DNA of 64,000 nt, from assembly GCF_000006445.2 (NCBI RefSeq), contig NC_006049.2, positions 1,116,001 through 1,180,000 of the forward strand, given 5' to 3'. How positions within the stretch are numbered: the first letter of the stretch is position 1; each line of letters starts with the position of its first letter. Below the pieces are notes generated by a model that was not told the DNA's origin, searched no databases, and saw only the letters and a list, made by a program, of their open reading frames with translations. The stretch comes from Debaryomyces hansenii CBS767. Its lineage: Eukaryota; Ascomycota; Pichiomycetes; Serinales; Debaryomycetaceae. Positions 1 through 9,625 of the stretch are shown one piece after another. The translations under genes were made by a program, and so were the position numbers.

Positions 1-296
1 ATTGTGGTTACTCTGAGATCAGAGTGATTATTGCAACTTGCATTAGCCTAAGATACGAGTGCAGGTACGTTTTGCAATCTTATAGAGACAATGGTACGAT
101 CCAATGATAACTACGATTACCCACACATGTATATAGCCTAGGTGTTCAGATTTAAGGCTTCCATATACATGGGCTAAAAACTAAGGTATCTTATCTATGG
201 TGATGATGAAAAATCCATATTGGGTGTAACACGCACCATATCTATCAAAACAATCTACACCTATATATTGTAAGTATATAGTATGGATCGGTAGAT
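1..296. other. Intergenic sequence at left edge, upstream of NKP1
   Basis: AT-rich non-coding sequence ahead of the NKP1 ATG. It should hold the NKP1 promoter. I saw no RNA gene, repeat or clear factor-binding site in it. Confidence 0.5.
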
Positions 297-1280
297 ATGG
301 ATACGACGTATTTGTATACCAAGCGGTTCATAGACCAAGAGGTAAGGCGTTTAAGTCAACCGTTGGTGGTGACATCGAAGGTCGAGCGCATATTAACGGA
401 AGAATCTACAGAAGATGATCCAGATGGCCAGCAAGTAGGAGAGAAGCAATTGCAGCAAATAATAAGCAAAGTGAACGTATTAATCAAAAGACACAATAGG
501 AATGTATTCTCGCGACAGGTGGTAAATCAGATCATCCAGCAGGTGATAAAATGTGAGCAGAACAAGTTGATGGTGGTGAACGAGAAGTTGATGCGTATCG
601 AGATGATTTTGAAGCCGATACTCTTGCCTGAAGTTAATCAGATGGGGAATGTCAAGACGCTTATGGGGGAGTTTGGGGAGTTAGTGAGGGAATTGCCCGA
701 ATCGAAGTACCTTTTTGACGAGGACGACGATGACACCACCGACGAGGATGAGAAGGCCCCAGACCATGCCTCGTCTGATGAAGAGGGTATATTAGTCCAG
801 GACGAACAAGAGCGAGTTGAGGACGACGAATTGAAGAAACCGCAGTATAATCGTCGGCTAAGACAACAAACGGAACAGGAACAATCGAAATCGAGTAGCA
901 CGCAATTGTTGCACAAGTACGACGATATACGACACCATTTGATCGAACTACACCAAGGATTAGAGTATAAGTACGCCAAGCTCGAGTATTTAACGCTGCT
1001 TAAAGAGAAGCTAATTCGTGTACTACTGGTGCCAGAAGAGCATGCAAAAAGAGATCCATTTCACGGGCAAGACAAAATGGTTGGTAACGATGACGAGCCT
1101 TTTGACAGTGATGACGAAGCCAACGACAGTCTTAGCCACCAGCACAGTTTGGACTATATGACCAACACCAGTCTCTCCAACGAAATCAACAAGTTTCGAG
1201 TGCTTGTGGAAAAAATCTCGTATCGACTCCATTCGAAGCAAGAGTTGCAAGCAGCCCTCGATTCGATCAATTCGCAATAG
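297..1280 (+). CDS. NKP1: Nkp1/Fta4-family inner kinetochore protein
   Basis: Predicted subunit of the constitutive centromere-associated network (Ctf19/Sim4 complex) at the inner kinetochore. The 327-aa protein starts with the Fta4-family signature: a RLSQPL motif near residues 19-24, then a helix with KVNVLIKRHNRNVFS near residues 59-73, which resembles the conserved HNRRVYSP-type segment of fungal Fta4 proteins. A long acidic, disordered middle (about residues 138-185) is followed by predicted coiled coil. It is convergent with RPP2B, as NKP1 (YDR383C) is with RPP2B (YDR382W) in S. cerevisiae, which supports the name. Sequence similarity to S. cerevisiae Nkp1 itself is weak, so family membership is firmer than orthology. 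Confidence 0.72.
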   Translation: MDTTYLYTKRFIDQEVRRLSQPLVVTSKVERILTEESTEDDPDGQQVGEKQLQQIISKVNVLIKRHNRNVFSRQVVNQIIQQVIKCEQNKLMVVNEKLMRIEMILKPILLPEVNQMGNVKTLMGEFGELVRELPESKYLFDEDDDDTTDEDEKAPDHASSDEEGILVQDEQERVEDDELKKPQYNRRLRQQTEQEQSKSSSTQLLHKYDDIRHHLIELHQGLEYKYAKLEYLTLLKEKLIRVLLVPEEHAKRDPFHGQDKMVGNDDEPFDSDDEANDSLSHQHSLDYMTNTSLSNEINKFRVLVEKISYRLHSKQELQAALDSINSQ

Positions 1281-1473
1281 ATACGCCAATATATACATTT
1301 CAGATCCATAGGGCAACCCTAATTACTGCCAATCGTACAGAAACATTGAACCGAATGCTAGGTACCGATACGCAACAAGTCCCCCCACGTTCGTCTACAT
1401 CTCTCTAATATATGCAATTTATTACTTGACTAAATTAATCCTAGTATATAATACAATATATTCACCCATCAAC

Positions 1474-1806
1474 TTAATCGAATAAACCCATACCCATATC
1501 TTCATCGGATTCTTCCTTTTCTTCTTCCTTTTCTTCTTCAGCAGCAGCTGCACCGGCATCACCAGAAGCAGCAGCGGAAGCACCACCAGCAGAAGCAGCA
1601 CCACCAGTTGGGACAGAAGCTAACTTGGTTTGACCTTCAGCAATTAAGTCGGCGACTTGCTTACCTTCTAAGTCCTTCAATAAAGCACTGACTCTACCTT
1701 GGTCAACTTCAGCACCAACGGTTTCTAATAAAGCACTGACGTCAGAGGCTGATGGAGAAGTGTTACCACCTTCGATTAATAATAAGTAAGCAGCTAAGTA
1801 TTTCAT
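1474..1806 (-). CDS. RPP2B: 60S acidic ribosomal protein P2 (P2B type)
   Basis: Ribosomal stalk protein that binds P1 and P0 and recruits translation factors to the large subunit. The 110-aa protein has the full P2 layout: N-terminal [10 protein letters not shown], a helical dimerisation domain to about residue 60, an Ala/Gly-rich hinge, an acidic Glu/Lys run, and the C-terminal [11 protein letters not shown] tail. The stalk consensus is usually DDDMGFGLFD, so the Phe before GLFD is Met here. The GGN motif near residue 13 and the VPTGG hinge entry fit P2B better than P2A. It starts at an ATG, has no intron, and diverges from RPS15. Confidence 0.95.
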   Translation of the reverse strand: MKYLAAYLLLIEGGNTSPSASDVSALLETVGAEVDQGRVSALLKDLEGKQVADLIAEGQTKLASVPTGGAASAGGASAAASGDAGAAAAEEEKEEEKEESDEDMGMGLFD

Positions 1807-2329
1807 TGTTGATGTAGAATAATCACTTTAAGCTATAATATTGCAGACTATCCTTTGATATGTAAAGAAATCTTGAACCAATCCACCATCAACCATAATT
1901 TTTCACATTATGTCCCAAACGTGAAGAATTTTCACAGTCCATATTCCTGCAGGTTGTCCCCTCCTTAACGAAGCCCTCAATAGGGAGGTGATGTCCACTG
2001 ACCGAATTGCTTATCTCAGTAACTCTGGTCCCGGATACTAGTGAGTCTATCGTCTGGTAGACCTAATACTAGCGTATATTGCAGCATGAACGCGCGACCC
2101 TCACCCCGGTGTCAAATAAAAAGCAGTCACAACGTCCTTGCCGTATTTGTCGAGAGACAAAGTGATACAAAGACCGCCGGATCCACCAGAAAAAAAACCT
2201 TCAAGTCCTGCAGATTGCCATTTTGAGTGCTCGTTCGTGGAATTGTATTGCAATTTTTTTTCATACCCTAATTAAAAAGAGAGGTGTTTTATTGAAAATA
2301 GATTCACATAGTTAAACATATCAATCAAC
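1807..2329. promoter_or_regulatory. Divergent promoter region of RPP2B and RPS15
   Basis: A 523-nt gap between two divergent ribosomal protein genes. Its middle (about 1940-2230) is more GC-rich than most gaps in the window. A TACCCTAA element at 2264-2271 is one mismatch from the Tbf1 consensus ARCCCTAA, which drives ribosomal protein genes in Candida-type yeasts; its role here is inferred. No gene was seen in the gap; the short open frame at 2041-2226 is treated as chance. Confidence 0.45.
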
Positions 2330-3081
2330 ATGGCTGAAACTAGTATGTAATGAAAGAGAAAGTATCGATTTATGTTCCAGCGTAGTGGGAATAGAAGAAT
2401 AGAGACAAGGCCAAAGATATAATGGAAGCAATACCGCAGGAGAACGAATTATGGACAAGAAAATGGGCCAGGTGAAAAATTGACCACCACAAATGAAAAA
2501 TAAGGAATTAAGGATAAGAATAGGTCAAGCAGTGGTGGGAGTACATGATGAAAAGAAAATGAGTTGACGAGAAGCGGTGGCTGGGTTGAGAAGTAATTAG
2601 GGCCACGCAGCGGACATAAATGATACAAGGGATACAGTAGGGAACATATTACTAACGAAATGTAGCTGATAAAAGAAAGAGAGTCTTCAAGACCTTCTCA
2701 TACAAGGGTGTCGACTTAAAGGACTTGTTGGAAATGCCAACTGAAGAATTCACCAAGTTATGTGGTGCTAGAGTCAGAAGAAGATTCTCCAGAGGTTTAG
2801 GATCCAAGCCAATGGGTTTAATCACCAAATTGAGAGCTGCCAAGTTAGCCTGTGAACCAAATGAAAAGCCAGCTATTGTCAAGACTCACTTAAGAAACAT
2901 GATTGTTGTCCCAGAAATGATCGGTTCCGTTGTTGGTGTCTACAACGGTAAGGTTTTCAACACCGTTGAAGTCAAGCCAGAAATGGTTGGTCACTACTTA
3001 GGTGAATTCTCTATCACTTACGCTCCAGTTAGACACGGTAGAGCTGGTAATGCTTCCACCAGATTCATTCCATTGAAATAA
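2330..3081 (+). CDS. RPS15: 40S ribosomal protein S15 (uS19), one intron
   Basis: Small-subunit protein of the 40S head, needed for pre-40S export. Exon 1 is 2330-2342 (MAET plus one base) and exon 2 is 2666-3081, giving 142 aa, the same length as yeast Rps15. The joined reading gives [17 protein letters not shown] and continues in the classic uS19 sequence with [24 protein letters not shown] and [16 protein letters not shown], ending in RFIPLK. The intron (2343-2665) has a GTATGT donor, a TACTAAC branch site at 2650-2656 and TAG at 2663-2665. An unspliced reading would lose the N-terminus. Confidence 0.96.
2343..2665 (+). other. Spliceosomal intron of RPS15
   Basis: A 323-nt intron with a GTATGT donor, TACTAAC at 2650-2656, and only 9 nt from the branch motif to the end of the TAG acceptor. 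The transcribed strand is visibly purine-dominated. An ATGATGA-like string inside has no matching D box, so I do not call an intronic snoRNA. Confidence 0.93.
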
Positions 3082-3340
3082 GTTGGTTAATATTTGTTAT
3101 TAGTGTTCTATAATTAAAATCATTTCTATTACTTGTACTTCTTATGTAATGGTTTAATCTATATTTACGGTTAAATACACATTGTAAATTATTAAATTGG
3201 ACCCGATTCTTCCTTAGTTTGTATGTAGATCCTGGTACTGGTTAGTCATCATAAGTCAGATAGCATCTCGAACAGAAAAATTACTTGATAACCAGCTTCT
3301 TTCATTATACTTTCGTTTTTTGAATAGATATCTCATAAGT

Positions 3341-4249
3341 ATGTCTGATAATCATGTAAATCCTTGGAAAGAAATATCCTTTGGTGCCATAGCTGGAATG
3401 TGTGGTAAGATCGTTGAGTTTCCGTTCGATACAATCAAGGTCCGATTGCAATCATCGTCACAATTTTCACAATTATCTGCCCTCAACACCATAAAATATA
3501 CTTACCAACGCGAAGGTTTACTAAGAGGGTTCTACCAAGGCTTGAATGCCCCTTTGTTAGGTGCTTGCTTGGAGAGTGCTGTATTGTTTTATTCGTATAA
3601 CTTATCAACTGCTACTTTCATTGACCTTTACAAAGCAAATTTAGGTATAAACTATACTCAAGAGACGTTACCATTATGGAGCAAATGTTTTAGTGGGGGA
3701 GTAGCTGGGTTTATGGCGTCGTTTGTATTGACCCCTATCGAATTAGTTAAATGTAAATTGCAAGTTACCAACTTAACCACTACGAAATCATTGTCGTCGC
3801 CAAACTTATATTCCACCATTATTAAGCAAGTGATTAAACAGGATGGATTTGGTGGTTTATGGCATGGTTTATCGAGTACATTGATCAGAGAAGTAGGTGG
3901 AACTGCTGTTTGGTTTGGCACCTACGAATACACTAATGATCTTTTCCGTAGAGCAAGTCCAACTAACGAACTAAATGACATTAACTTCTTGATTAGCGGT
4001 GCGTTAGCAGGTGTTGTATTCAACCTATCAGCTTTCCCGGCTGATACAATCAAATCAAACGTCCAAACGTTTGATGTCTTACATAAAGATCACGCAGGTT
4101 CCGGCTTTATGCAAATGGGTAAACTACTTCTTAGCAGGCCAGGAGGTATTAAGAATCTCTACAAGGGCTTAAATATTACATTATTGAAGGCCATCCCTGC
4201 AAATGCATTGATTTTTTACATATATGAAGTTTTGAAACGAACCTTTTAA
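3341..4249 (+). CDS. ORT1: Mitochondrial ornithine carrier
   Basis: Mitochondrial carrier family protein of the inner membrane, predicted to export ornithine from the matrix for cytosolic arginine synthesis (ORT1/ARG11). The 302 aa form three repeats, each with a carrier signature: EFPFDTIKVRLQ, LTPIELVKCKLQ and AFPADTIKSNVQ. The SGGVAG segment and the CLESAVLF segment in repeat 1 match Ort1 in particular. The open frame extends seven codons upstream to a TTG, but the first ATG is at 3341 and the sequence right after it resembles family N-termini. The stop lies only 34 nt from the stop of convergent AIM6. Confidence 0.9.
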   Translation: MSDNHVNPWKEISFGAIAGMCGKIVEFPFDTIKVRLQSSSQFSQLSALNTIKYTYQREGLLRGFYQGLNAPLLGACLESAVLFYSYNLSTATFIDLYKANLGINYTQETLPLWSKCFSGGVAGFMASFVLTPIELVKCKLQVTNLTTTKSLSSPNLYSTIIKQVIKQDGFGGLWHGLSSTLIREVGGTAVWFGTYEYTNDLFRRASPTNELNDINFLISGALAGVVFNLSAFPADTIKSNVQTFDVLHKDHAGSGFMQMGKLLLSRPGGIKNLYKGLNITLLKAIPANALIFYIYEVLKRTF

Positions 4250-4283
4250 AAGTATCATATATTTATTTATTTATTTTATAGAC
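4250..4283. terminator. Shared convergent 3' end of ORT1 and AIM6
   Basis: A 34-nt gap between two facing stop codons. It is almost pure A/T, with a TATATT start and a repeated TTTA run (about 4258-4279), the composition expected of yeast efficiency and positioning elements. It probably serves as a bidirectional polyadenylation region, so the 3' UTRs likely overlap the opposite gene. Confidence 0.45.
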
Positions 4284-5309
4284 TTAGAACGCTTCACTAG
4301 CATCATTTAGATTATCAACATTTAATAGATCACAACCTAATTTCCATAAAGTTTTTAAATGGGAGTTCCGAAGATAATTTGGCCATGTAATACCGCCCCA
4401 TATTCTTGTCTTTAAGTTGTACTTATGAGCTGTTTGAAAGTATTCCTCTAAATTCTTTTCGTCGTTGAAATTCAAATCTCTAGTTTTAGAACTTGTATAA
4501 CTCTCTTGCCCTATCAATTCTTGCATGGATCCACTAGCAATAATGGATAATTTCGAGTATCTTTCAAGTTCGTCTTGTGGAGATCCACTCTTAAACAACT
4601 TTAATGGGGCGTCAATAAACACATAACGTGTGGTCTCCTTTTCTATCTCCTCCACTGGTGAATTGCCGGTTATCGTAATTATTAAAGGCCCAGGAATAAA
4701 TTTATCATTGACAGTATCATAGTGTGCAAGAAAGCCTTGGTCTATGAAAGGCTGTAATATTGGCATTAGACCCTGATATGTTTCATGAGGATCAGTCTTA
4801 AAATCTAACCAGAAATATAAAGGGGTTTCTGGGGAATTGTAGAACACCCCGTGTTTCGAATCGAAGTCTTCTGTCACCGGATTCTTATCCTTATAGATGA
4901 ATCCTGGATTGGAATATTTTAAAAAGCGATACAATGGATCAAGGTACAATTTTGATAATGTTAAACTTGGATCTAAGTAAACCTGATTATGCCCCACGTA
5001 GATTTCATTATTTTCAAACGTGCTTGTAGTTAGTTTATCTTTCTCCTTACCATCTTTCGTAGTTTCAATAAGCGTTCTCTCCACTTCGTATTTCTCTGGA
5101 AAGTACCATATATCGGCTTCAACACTTTGGCATCCATAACTTAATGCATCAAATAATGGTTGCTTCCTCCAGTAATCATTATGTGAATGTAAAGGTTTTA
5201 TCTCGGTATCTCTGGTTAAATTTTCAATTGTATGTGAAAATGATGAAACTTGGCCTACTTGATCTCCAATCCCGTAATTCAGACTGAATGGTCTAAATAC
5301 ACTTATCAT
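4284..5309 (-). CDS. AIM6: Aim6-family PLC-like phosphodiesterase
   Basis: Belongs to the Aim6 family, named for a mitochondrial inheritance phenotype in S. cerevisiae; the biochemical role is unknown. The fold is related to PI-phospholipase C and glycerophosphodiesterases. The 341-aa protein has LHSHNDYWRKQPLFDAL near residue 41, SVEADIW near residue 62, and VGHNQ near residue 104, which place His, Asp and Glu at the positions used for metal and catalysis in this superfamily. FWLDFKTD and RIWGGITWPNYLR in the C-terminal half are also typical. No clear signal peptide or membrane segment is visible. The ATG at 5309 is the first in frame. Confidence 0.85.
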   Translation of the reverse strand: MISVFRPFSLNYGIGDQVGQVSSFSHTIENLTRDTEIKPLHSHNDYWRKQPLFDALSYGCQSVEADIWYFPEKYEVERTLIETTKDGKEKDKLTTSTFENNEIYVGHNQVYLDPSLTLSKLYLDPLYRFLKYSNPGFIYKDKNPVTEDFDSKHGVFYNSPETPLYFWLDFKTDPHETYQGLMPILQPFIDQGFLAHYDTVNDKFIPGPLIITITGNSPVEEIEKETTRYVFIDAPLKLFKSGSPQDELERYSKLSIIASGSMQELIGQESYTSSKTRDLNFNDEKNLEEYFQTAHKYNLKTRIWGGITWPNYLRNSHLKTLWKLGCDLLNVDNLNDASEAF

Positions 5310-5448
5310 TATCTATTCTCTATTGTATTTTTATTTCTTATAAAATTATCAAAATTCTAAAACTATAACCGTCCGCGTGGGTACTTAATCGCAAGCAAAT
5401 CGGCGATTTTTCGCCGAAACATGAAATATTGCAACACCTACATATTGC

Positions 5449-8406
5449 TTACTTGGTCGAAATTGTACCTAAAGTTTCCTCTATGTAGAGATTTATTTGA
5501 TCAAACTTTTCCATTGTTTCATTAATTAGCTCTGTTTTATAATTATTTGATTGTAATTTAAACTTAATGAAACTAATTAAGCCTGATAACTTTTGCAACA
5601 TTATATCGTCATTGAATTCATCAATAAATTGATGGTTGGCAGGAAGGTCCAATTGGCGTTCGGCATTAGTATTTAATAATTCAATCTTTAACTTTGAGTC
5701 GTCTTTTTTGAATTTAACAAATTTTGTTAAAATTATTAAGCTGACGAGTATAGAAACTAACGAACACGCTGAATAAAGAGCAAAATCAGGATATTTGTAC
5801 CACGAGTCATTCAGATCTGTTACCAACTCAGAATTATCCCACCAGGGGCGATTATCAGCCCTATCGGTCGCGGTAACTCCTATAATAACCAAATATTTAG
5901 AGTCTTCGTTTGGTAAAGTACCACTACCAAGTTCAATCAATTTCATTATATCTGAGATTGAAGTAATAAGATTAGTCAAACAATCCCATTGAAATGTTGA
6001 CAAGTCTTCAATCAACTTAGATAAACCATCGAAATTAAATATGTTTCTTACCGAAAAGTCATCTGCCAACGAAATTAATCTATTAGCTTCAGGTTGATGG
6101 TTAGATATCCCAGAAAACATTATATCACTGATGAAAAAGGAACTATGTAAACAATCATTCGTTTTTGTTATAAAGCTCGCCAATAGATATGATGAGTTAA
6201 TAATTAATACTGTATTATTTTGATTTATTGTTAAAACCTTATCATTAACATAATTATTCAATTCGTTACTGAATCCTGATTCCTCTGTTAATTCATCCAG
6301 ACTTATTTTGTTGATGGTAGATTCTAATCTCCTAGTTGCTAATATTACAGCATGTGAGTCGGCCAATTCATCCTTAGACAAATCAATAGTTTTCAATTCC
6401 TCGCAATATTGTCTTTTACCTTGCATTCCTAAATTTTCTTCATCACTTAATGGTAATGCTAAATTAGACATGTGTTTGTGTACTTCATCGTTTAATTTGA
6501 CATTTTCTTGTTCTTTGGATAATTGATAGCGTGGGAAACCTTGTTTGAATTGGACAAGAACAACGTGGTTAATCCAATAGTTCCATATTATTCTTATTAA
6601 TCTTTCTTTTTCATATCTTTGCCTCGAATTAAGATTTTCTTTAGGTTCATTGACTATATCTATGTATTTATTCGTTCTTATAAGGCCCCATATCTTGGAA
6701 TTCAAGTCGTTTAGCCTACTAAAATCAGATTGTACTAGAGAATTTCTAGATATTAAGCTGTAAGATAATAACATCCCAAAATCATTCAAGTTATCCCAAT
6801 ACTTAAAGACCCTTTCGACCCAATATGTTTCACATTCAAATTTATCGTCAATTAGACAAACAGTTGAAATTATTGCATGTAGAATCGAGCTATCAGAATT
6901 TAATGATATCCTCTTGATCAATTCACGCTTGCTGGATAGCAATTGATGTTTGGAATGATTATATTTATAATAATAATCAAGCAATTTGTTTAAGGAGGGC
7001 CAACTTGGTAACTCATATTTCATTAACTCATAACTTGAAAATGGTTTTTCATAGTCTTCTTCATCGCCATGTATACCTCTTTGATTGGGCGAATATATAC
7101 TTTCAGACGCCTCGTAGGCACTTCTTGATCCGTCTGATAACCTGGTGTCATTCTTGCTATCATTAGAATTATACGACAGCGAATATCCCGAAGTGAATGT
7201 TCCTTCTAGGCGAGGGATAATGTATGGAGGATGACGGCTTTCAGAATCCTCTTTGGACGCATATTGATAAGTTGGTCCACTATTTGAAATTGATACTGAT
7301 CTTGACGATCGACCCGAACCTGGCTTCGAAAGACCTGGAGAATCTGCAGTTATCGGCGAGCCAGAGCTCATAGAAGACTCGGGTTTCATCTTTCCACCAT
7401 TTTCACGGTACGATGGAGATCGTGGGTGATGCTGCCCCATCATTTGAGGTTGTTTTGAGTAATCACTCCAGTGTTGTTTCTTATGCAGTGGACGTGGATG
7501 GCCCATCATATGAGGGGGGGTTAAATATTCATGCCAATGATGATGTTTCTTATGATGCAGATGCTTATGTGGATGTCTATGCGGATGTTTATGCGGGTGT
7601 GGGTGTGGATGTGTATGAGGGTGTGAATGGCCCATCATAGGAGCAGGAATTGTTGAGTGATCATTCCAATAATGTTTGCTATAATGAGGATGGTACAGAG
7701 GTCCTGGCGGTGGTCCTGGCGGCGGTGGTCCTGGCGGCGGTGGTCCTGGTGGTGGTGGCCCTGGGGGTGGCCCTAAATGATGGAAGAAAGGTGGGGCACC
7801 CGGTGGTGGTGGTGGGTAGCCCATCATGTGAGGCCCTGGTGGTGCTGGCGGATAAAAATGATGAGGTGGTGCTGGAGGATAGTGCCTGTAATCATAGGCA
7901 TAATGCAGGCCGTAACCATCTCCAACGTACTCTCTTCTTGGCTTTTCTGCTCTAACACCTGGCTCGCCAAGCGGCATAGAGTAAAACGACGAAGGTGAAG
8001 GAGGTCCATATTTTGACCTGATACCTGGAAGTGGTGGTGAGTCACGCTCTGAGTACGTTGACCCAGTATGAGAGCTCTTTATAGTACTGGCCGTAGTATT
8101 TTCGTTGTTTGTCTCTGTCTTTATACTTTTAGCATTCTCTTGTTCAGAATCAACTTTCCTCTTTCGTCTGCCTCCTCTCATGCTTCGTACAAAAACGCAT
8201 TCAATCCCTAAAAACTTACAATTTGTACAAACATTTGAGTTATGTTGCATACGTTGATCGCTGGCATTTTCATTATTCATTCTGCTAACATCTTCACCAT
8301 CACACTTAATTTTCTTTTCTCGACACGATAAACACGCCCTTCTGGCAACTGATCGCCTCGGCGTAGAAGTATCTTGATCAGATGTTGTTACTATACTGCC
8401 AGACAT
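5449..8406 (-). CDS. Zn2Cys6 transcription factor with Pro- and His-rich tracts
   Basis: Fungal binuclear zinc-cluster regulator of 985 aa; the ortholog name is not recognised. Cysteines 25, 28, 35, 60, 63 and 70 give C-x2-C-x6-C-x24-C-x2-C-x6-C, so the middle loop is much longer than the usual 5-12. The basic RGGRRKRK motif follows at about residues 77-84. Residues of roughly 190-245 are a Pro/Gly repeat (GPPPP units), followed by a His-rich stretch with HPHPH repeats. The C-terminal half lacks obvious repeats and probably holds the fungal regulatory domain. The upstream codon at 8409 is TTG, so I start at the ATG at 8406. A CRE-like palindrome lies 123 nt upstream. Confidence 0.85.
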   Translation of the reverse strand: MSGSIVTTSDQDTSTPRRSVARRACLSCREKKIKCDGEDVSRMNNENASDQRMQHNSNVCTNCKFLGIECVFVRSMRGGRRKRKVDSEQENAKSIKTETNNENTTASTIKSSHTGSTYSERDSPPLPGIRSKYGPPSPSSFYSMPLGEPGVRAEKPRREYVGDGYGLHYAYDYRHYPPAPPHHFYPPAPPGPHMMGYPPPPPGAPPFFHHLGPPPGPPPPGPPPPGPPPPGPPPGPLYHPHYSKHYWNDHSTIPAPMMGHSHPHTHPHPHPHKHPHRHPHKHLHHKKHHHWHEYLTPPHMMGHPRPLHKKQHWSDYSKQPQMMGQHHPRSPSYRENGGKMKPESSMSSGSPITADSPGLSKPGSGRSSRSVSISNSGPTYQYASKEDSESRHPPYIIPRLEGTFTSGYSLSYNSNDSKNDTRLSDGSRSAYEASESIYSPNQRGIHGDEEDYEKPFSSYELMKYELPSWPSLNKLLDYYYKYNHSKHQLLSSKRELIKRISLNSDSSILHAIISTVCLIDDKFECETYWVERVFKYWDNLNDFGMLLSYSLISRNSLVQSDFSRLNDLNSKIWGLIRTNKYIDIVNEPKENLNSRQRYEKERLIRIIWNYWINHVVLVQFKQGFPRYQLSKEQENVKLNDEVHKHMSNLALPLSDEENLGMQGKRQYCEELKTIDLSKDELADSHAVILATRRLESTINKISLDELTEESGFSNELNNYVNDKVLTINQNNTVLIINSSYLLASFITKTNDCLHSSFFISDIMFSGISNHQPEANRLISLADDFSVRNIFNFDGLSKLIEDLSTFQWDCLTNLITSISDIMKLIELGSGTLPNEDSKYLVIIGVTATDRADNRPWWDNSELVTDLNDSWYKYPDFALYSACSLVSILVSLIILTKFVKFKKDDSKLKIELLNTNAERQLDLPANHQFIDEFNDDIMLQKLSGLISFIKFKLQSNNYKTELINETMEKFDQINLYIEETLGTISTK
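7405..7830 (-). repeat. Low-complexity coding repeats: Pro-rich and His-rich tracts
   Basis: Within the Zn2Cys6 gene, tandem units translating to GPPPP occupy about 7690-7780, and units translating to alternating His-Pro or His-Lys occupy about 7560-7635. These are short-period coding repeats and so likely to vary in length among strains. Homopolymeric His may bind metal; that is speculation. Confidence 0.7.
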
Positions 8407-8528
8407 CAAGTACTTAACCCAAACTTTACTTATAAAAAGAACTCATTTATTGGGCAGAAAAATGAAGCATAAATCCAGCTACTGCGCATATGTTGCAGTA
8501 TCACCAAATTTTTCGGGCTCTCGGCAAC

Positions 8529-8536
8529 TGACGTCA
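8529..8536. promoter_or_regulatory. CRE-type palindrome TGACGTCA
   Basis: A perfect 8-bp CRE sits 123 nt upstream of the zinc-cluster gene start and downstream of the PMP47 stop, so it most likely belongs to the zinc-cluster promoter. Such sites bind Sko1/Aca1-type bZIP factors in yeasts. The match is exact, but function is not shown. Confidence 0.35.
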
Positions 8537-8596
8537 ACATTTTAAAATGGCTTGATAATATATTGAAGTATTTAACCAAATGCATACTTATATACT

Positions 8597-9625
8597 CTAT
8601 TTAACAGCATTCTTCTTCATTTTCATTAATTTGAAGATTTGGACCAATTTGACGGAGCCAGTTAATAATTCCTCTTTAAAGTAGAATAAAAACGCGGCTG
8701 TAGTGATCGATTGAATCAATTTGACAGTCAAACCCCCATATAAGCCTTCGATACCTTCTTCCTTAATAATCTTTTTGATCTCCTGGATCATTGACAACTT
8801 TATCTCCTCGTCGTCGGAAACCTGCTTCGATAACTTCTTCTTTTTGACGTGCATTCTCGACTTCAACGTAATGTACGGATAAGTTAACGACGTGGCAATG
8901 AGCTTACCGAAGGCACCTATGAAGAAGGCGTTGACCGCAGTGAAGGACTTCTTACCGTTCTTGGCAATAATGATGTTCTTGATTTGCTCGAAAATGGTGT
9001 ACTGGATGATCGGGTTGATCACTAACACTAACGCTGGTAACACACCTGCGAACAAGGTGCTCACCCCGTCGTTCTCGATGATATTGACAATCGCTTTGAA
9101 CGTGGATCCGGTGGACTCCTTCTCTCCTTCCGATCCCCTATTCTTATCGGTCATCATTCTGGTGTTAGCCACCCAGAACGGATTCGACCCAACACAAGTT
9201 ACAGCCCCGGCAATAGCTCCTGTGATTATCGACTGCACCATCGACAACCCCCCTCCCTGTCTCTTGCCTACATTGGCCTTCAAAAAAACGTTCGACGTCA
9301 ACTCGTAGAAGTAGTAGTAGATAAAATTCGTCAATGTTATGCCGTATAATGCACTCTCCAACCCAGAGTAGAGCCCTAAAACCCCATTTTTCCTAATGAT
9401 CTCCCGAGCTGCTTGATACGACGAAGACGTAACTATCTTATTTACAATTCGGTAGTGGTATTCCTTAGCCTCGAATTCCTTCACTTCCACCTTCTTTTCC
9501 TCCTTTTTTTTCTGAGTGGTTTGAGCTAATGTTGATAATGTCACCAATGGGTACGTTACTATCATAGATAACGCACCTCCACCAGCACCGGCAATAGCAT
9601 GGGCAAGTTCTTCAATTTCGGCCAT
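8597..9625 (-). CDS. ANT1: Peroxisomal adenine nucleotide carrier (PMP47/ANT1 family)
   Basis: Mitochondrial-carrier-family protein predicted to exchange ATP for AMP across the peroxisomal membrane, supporting activation of fatty acids for beta-oxidation. The N-terminus HAIAGAGGGALSMIVTYPL is the hallmark of PMP47-type carriers (Candida boidinii Pmp47, human SLC25A17). Three repeats carry YPLVTLST, NPFWVANTR and YPYITLKSR. A basic, Lys-rich loop near residues 40-50 and a Lys-rich segment near residue 260 fit matrix-side loops. At 342 aa the length is typical. The ATG at 9625 is the first in frame. The 5' half is unusually GC-rich. Confidence 0.82.
   Translation of the reverse strand: MAEIEELAHAIAGAGGGALSMIVTYPLVTLSTLAQTTQKKKEEKKVEVKEFEAKEYHYRIVNKIVTSSSYQAAREIIRKNGVLGLYSGLESALYGITLTNFIYYYFYELTSNVFLKANVGKRQGGGLSMVQSIITGAIAGAVTCVGSNPFWVANTRMMTDKNRGSEGEKESTGSTFKAIVNIIENDGVSTLFAGVLPALVLVINPIIQYTIFEQIKNIIIAKNGKKSFTAVNAFFIGAFGKLIATSLTYPYITLKSRMHVKKKKLSKQVSDDEEIKLSMIQEIKKIIKEEGIEGLYGGLTVKLIQSITTAAFLFYFKEELLTGSVKLVQIFKLMKMKKNAVK

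Noticed and set aside
1315..1322. AACCCTAA, a perfect Tbf1 consensus
   Set aside because: Lies between the converging ends of NKP1 and RPP2B, not in a promoter; probably chance.
2041..2226. 61-codon plus-strand ORF in the RPP2B-RPS15 promoter
   Set aside because: Not a recognisable protein and sits in a divergent ribosomal protein promoter.
2550..2600. ATGATGA-like box C inside the RPS15 intron, suggesting a snoRNA
   Set aside because: No CTGA box D at a suitable distance and no terminal stem.
7413..7998. Plus-strand ORFs antisense to the zinc-cluster gene repeats
   Set aside because: Val/Trp/Asp repeats are the mirror of the Pro/His coding repeats.
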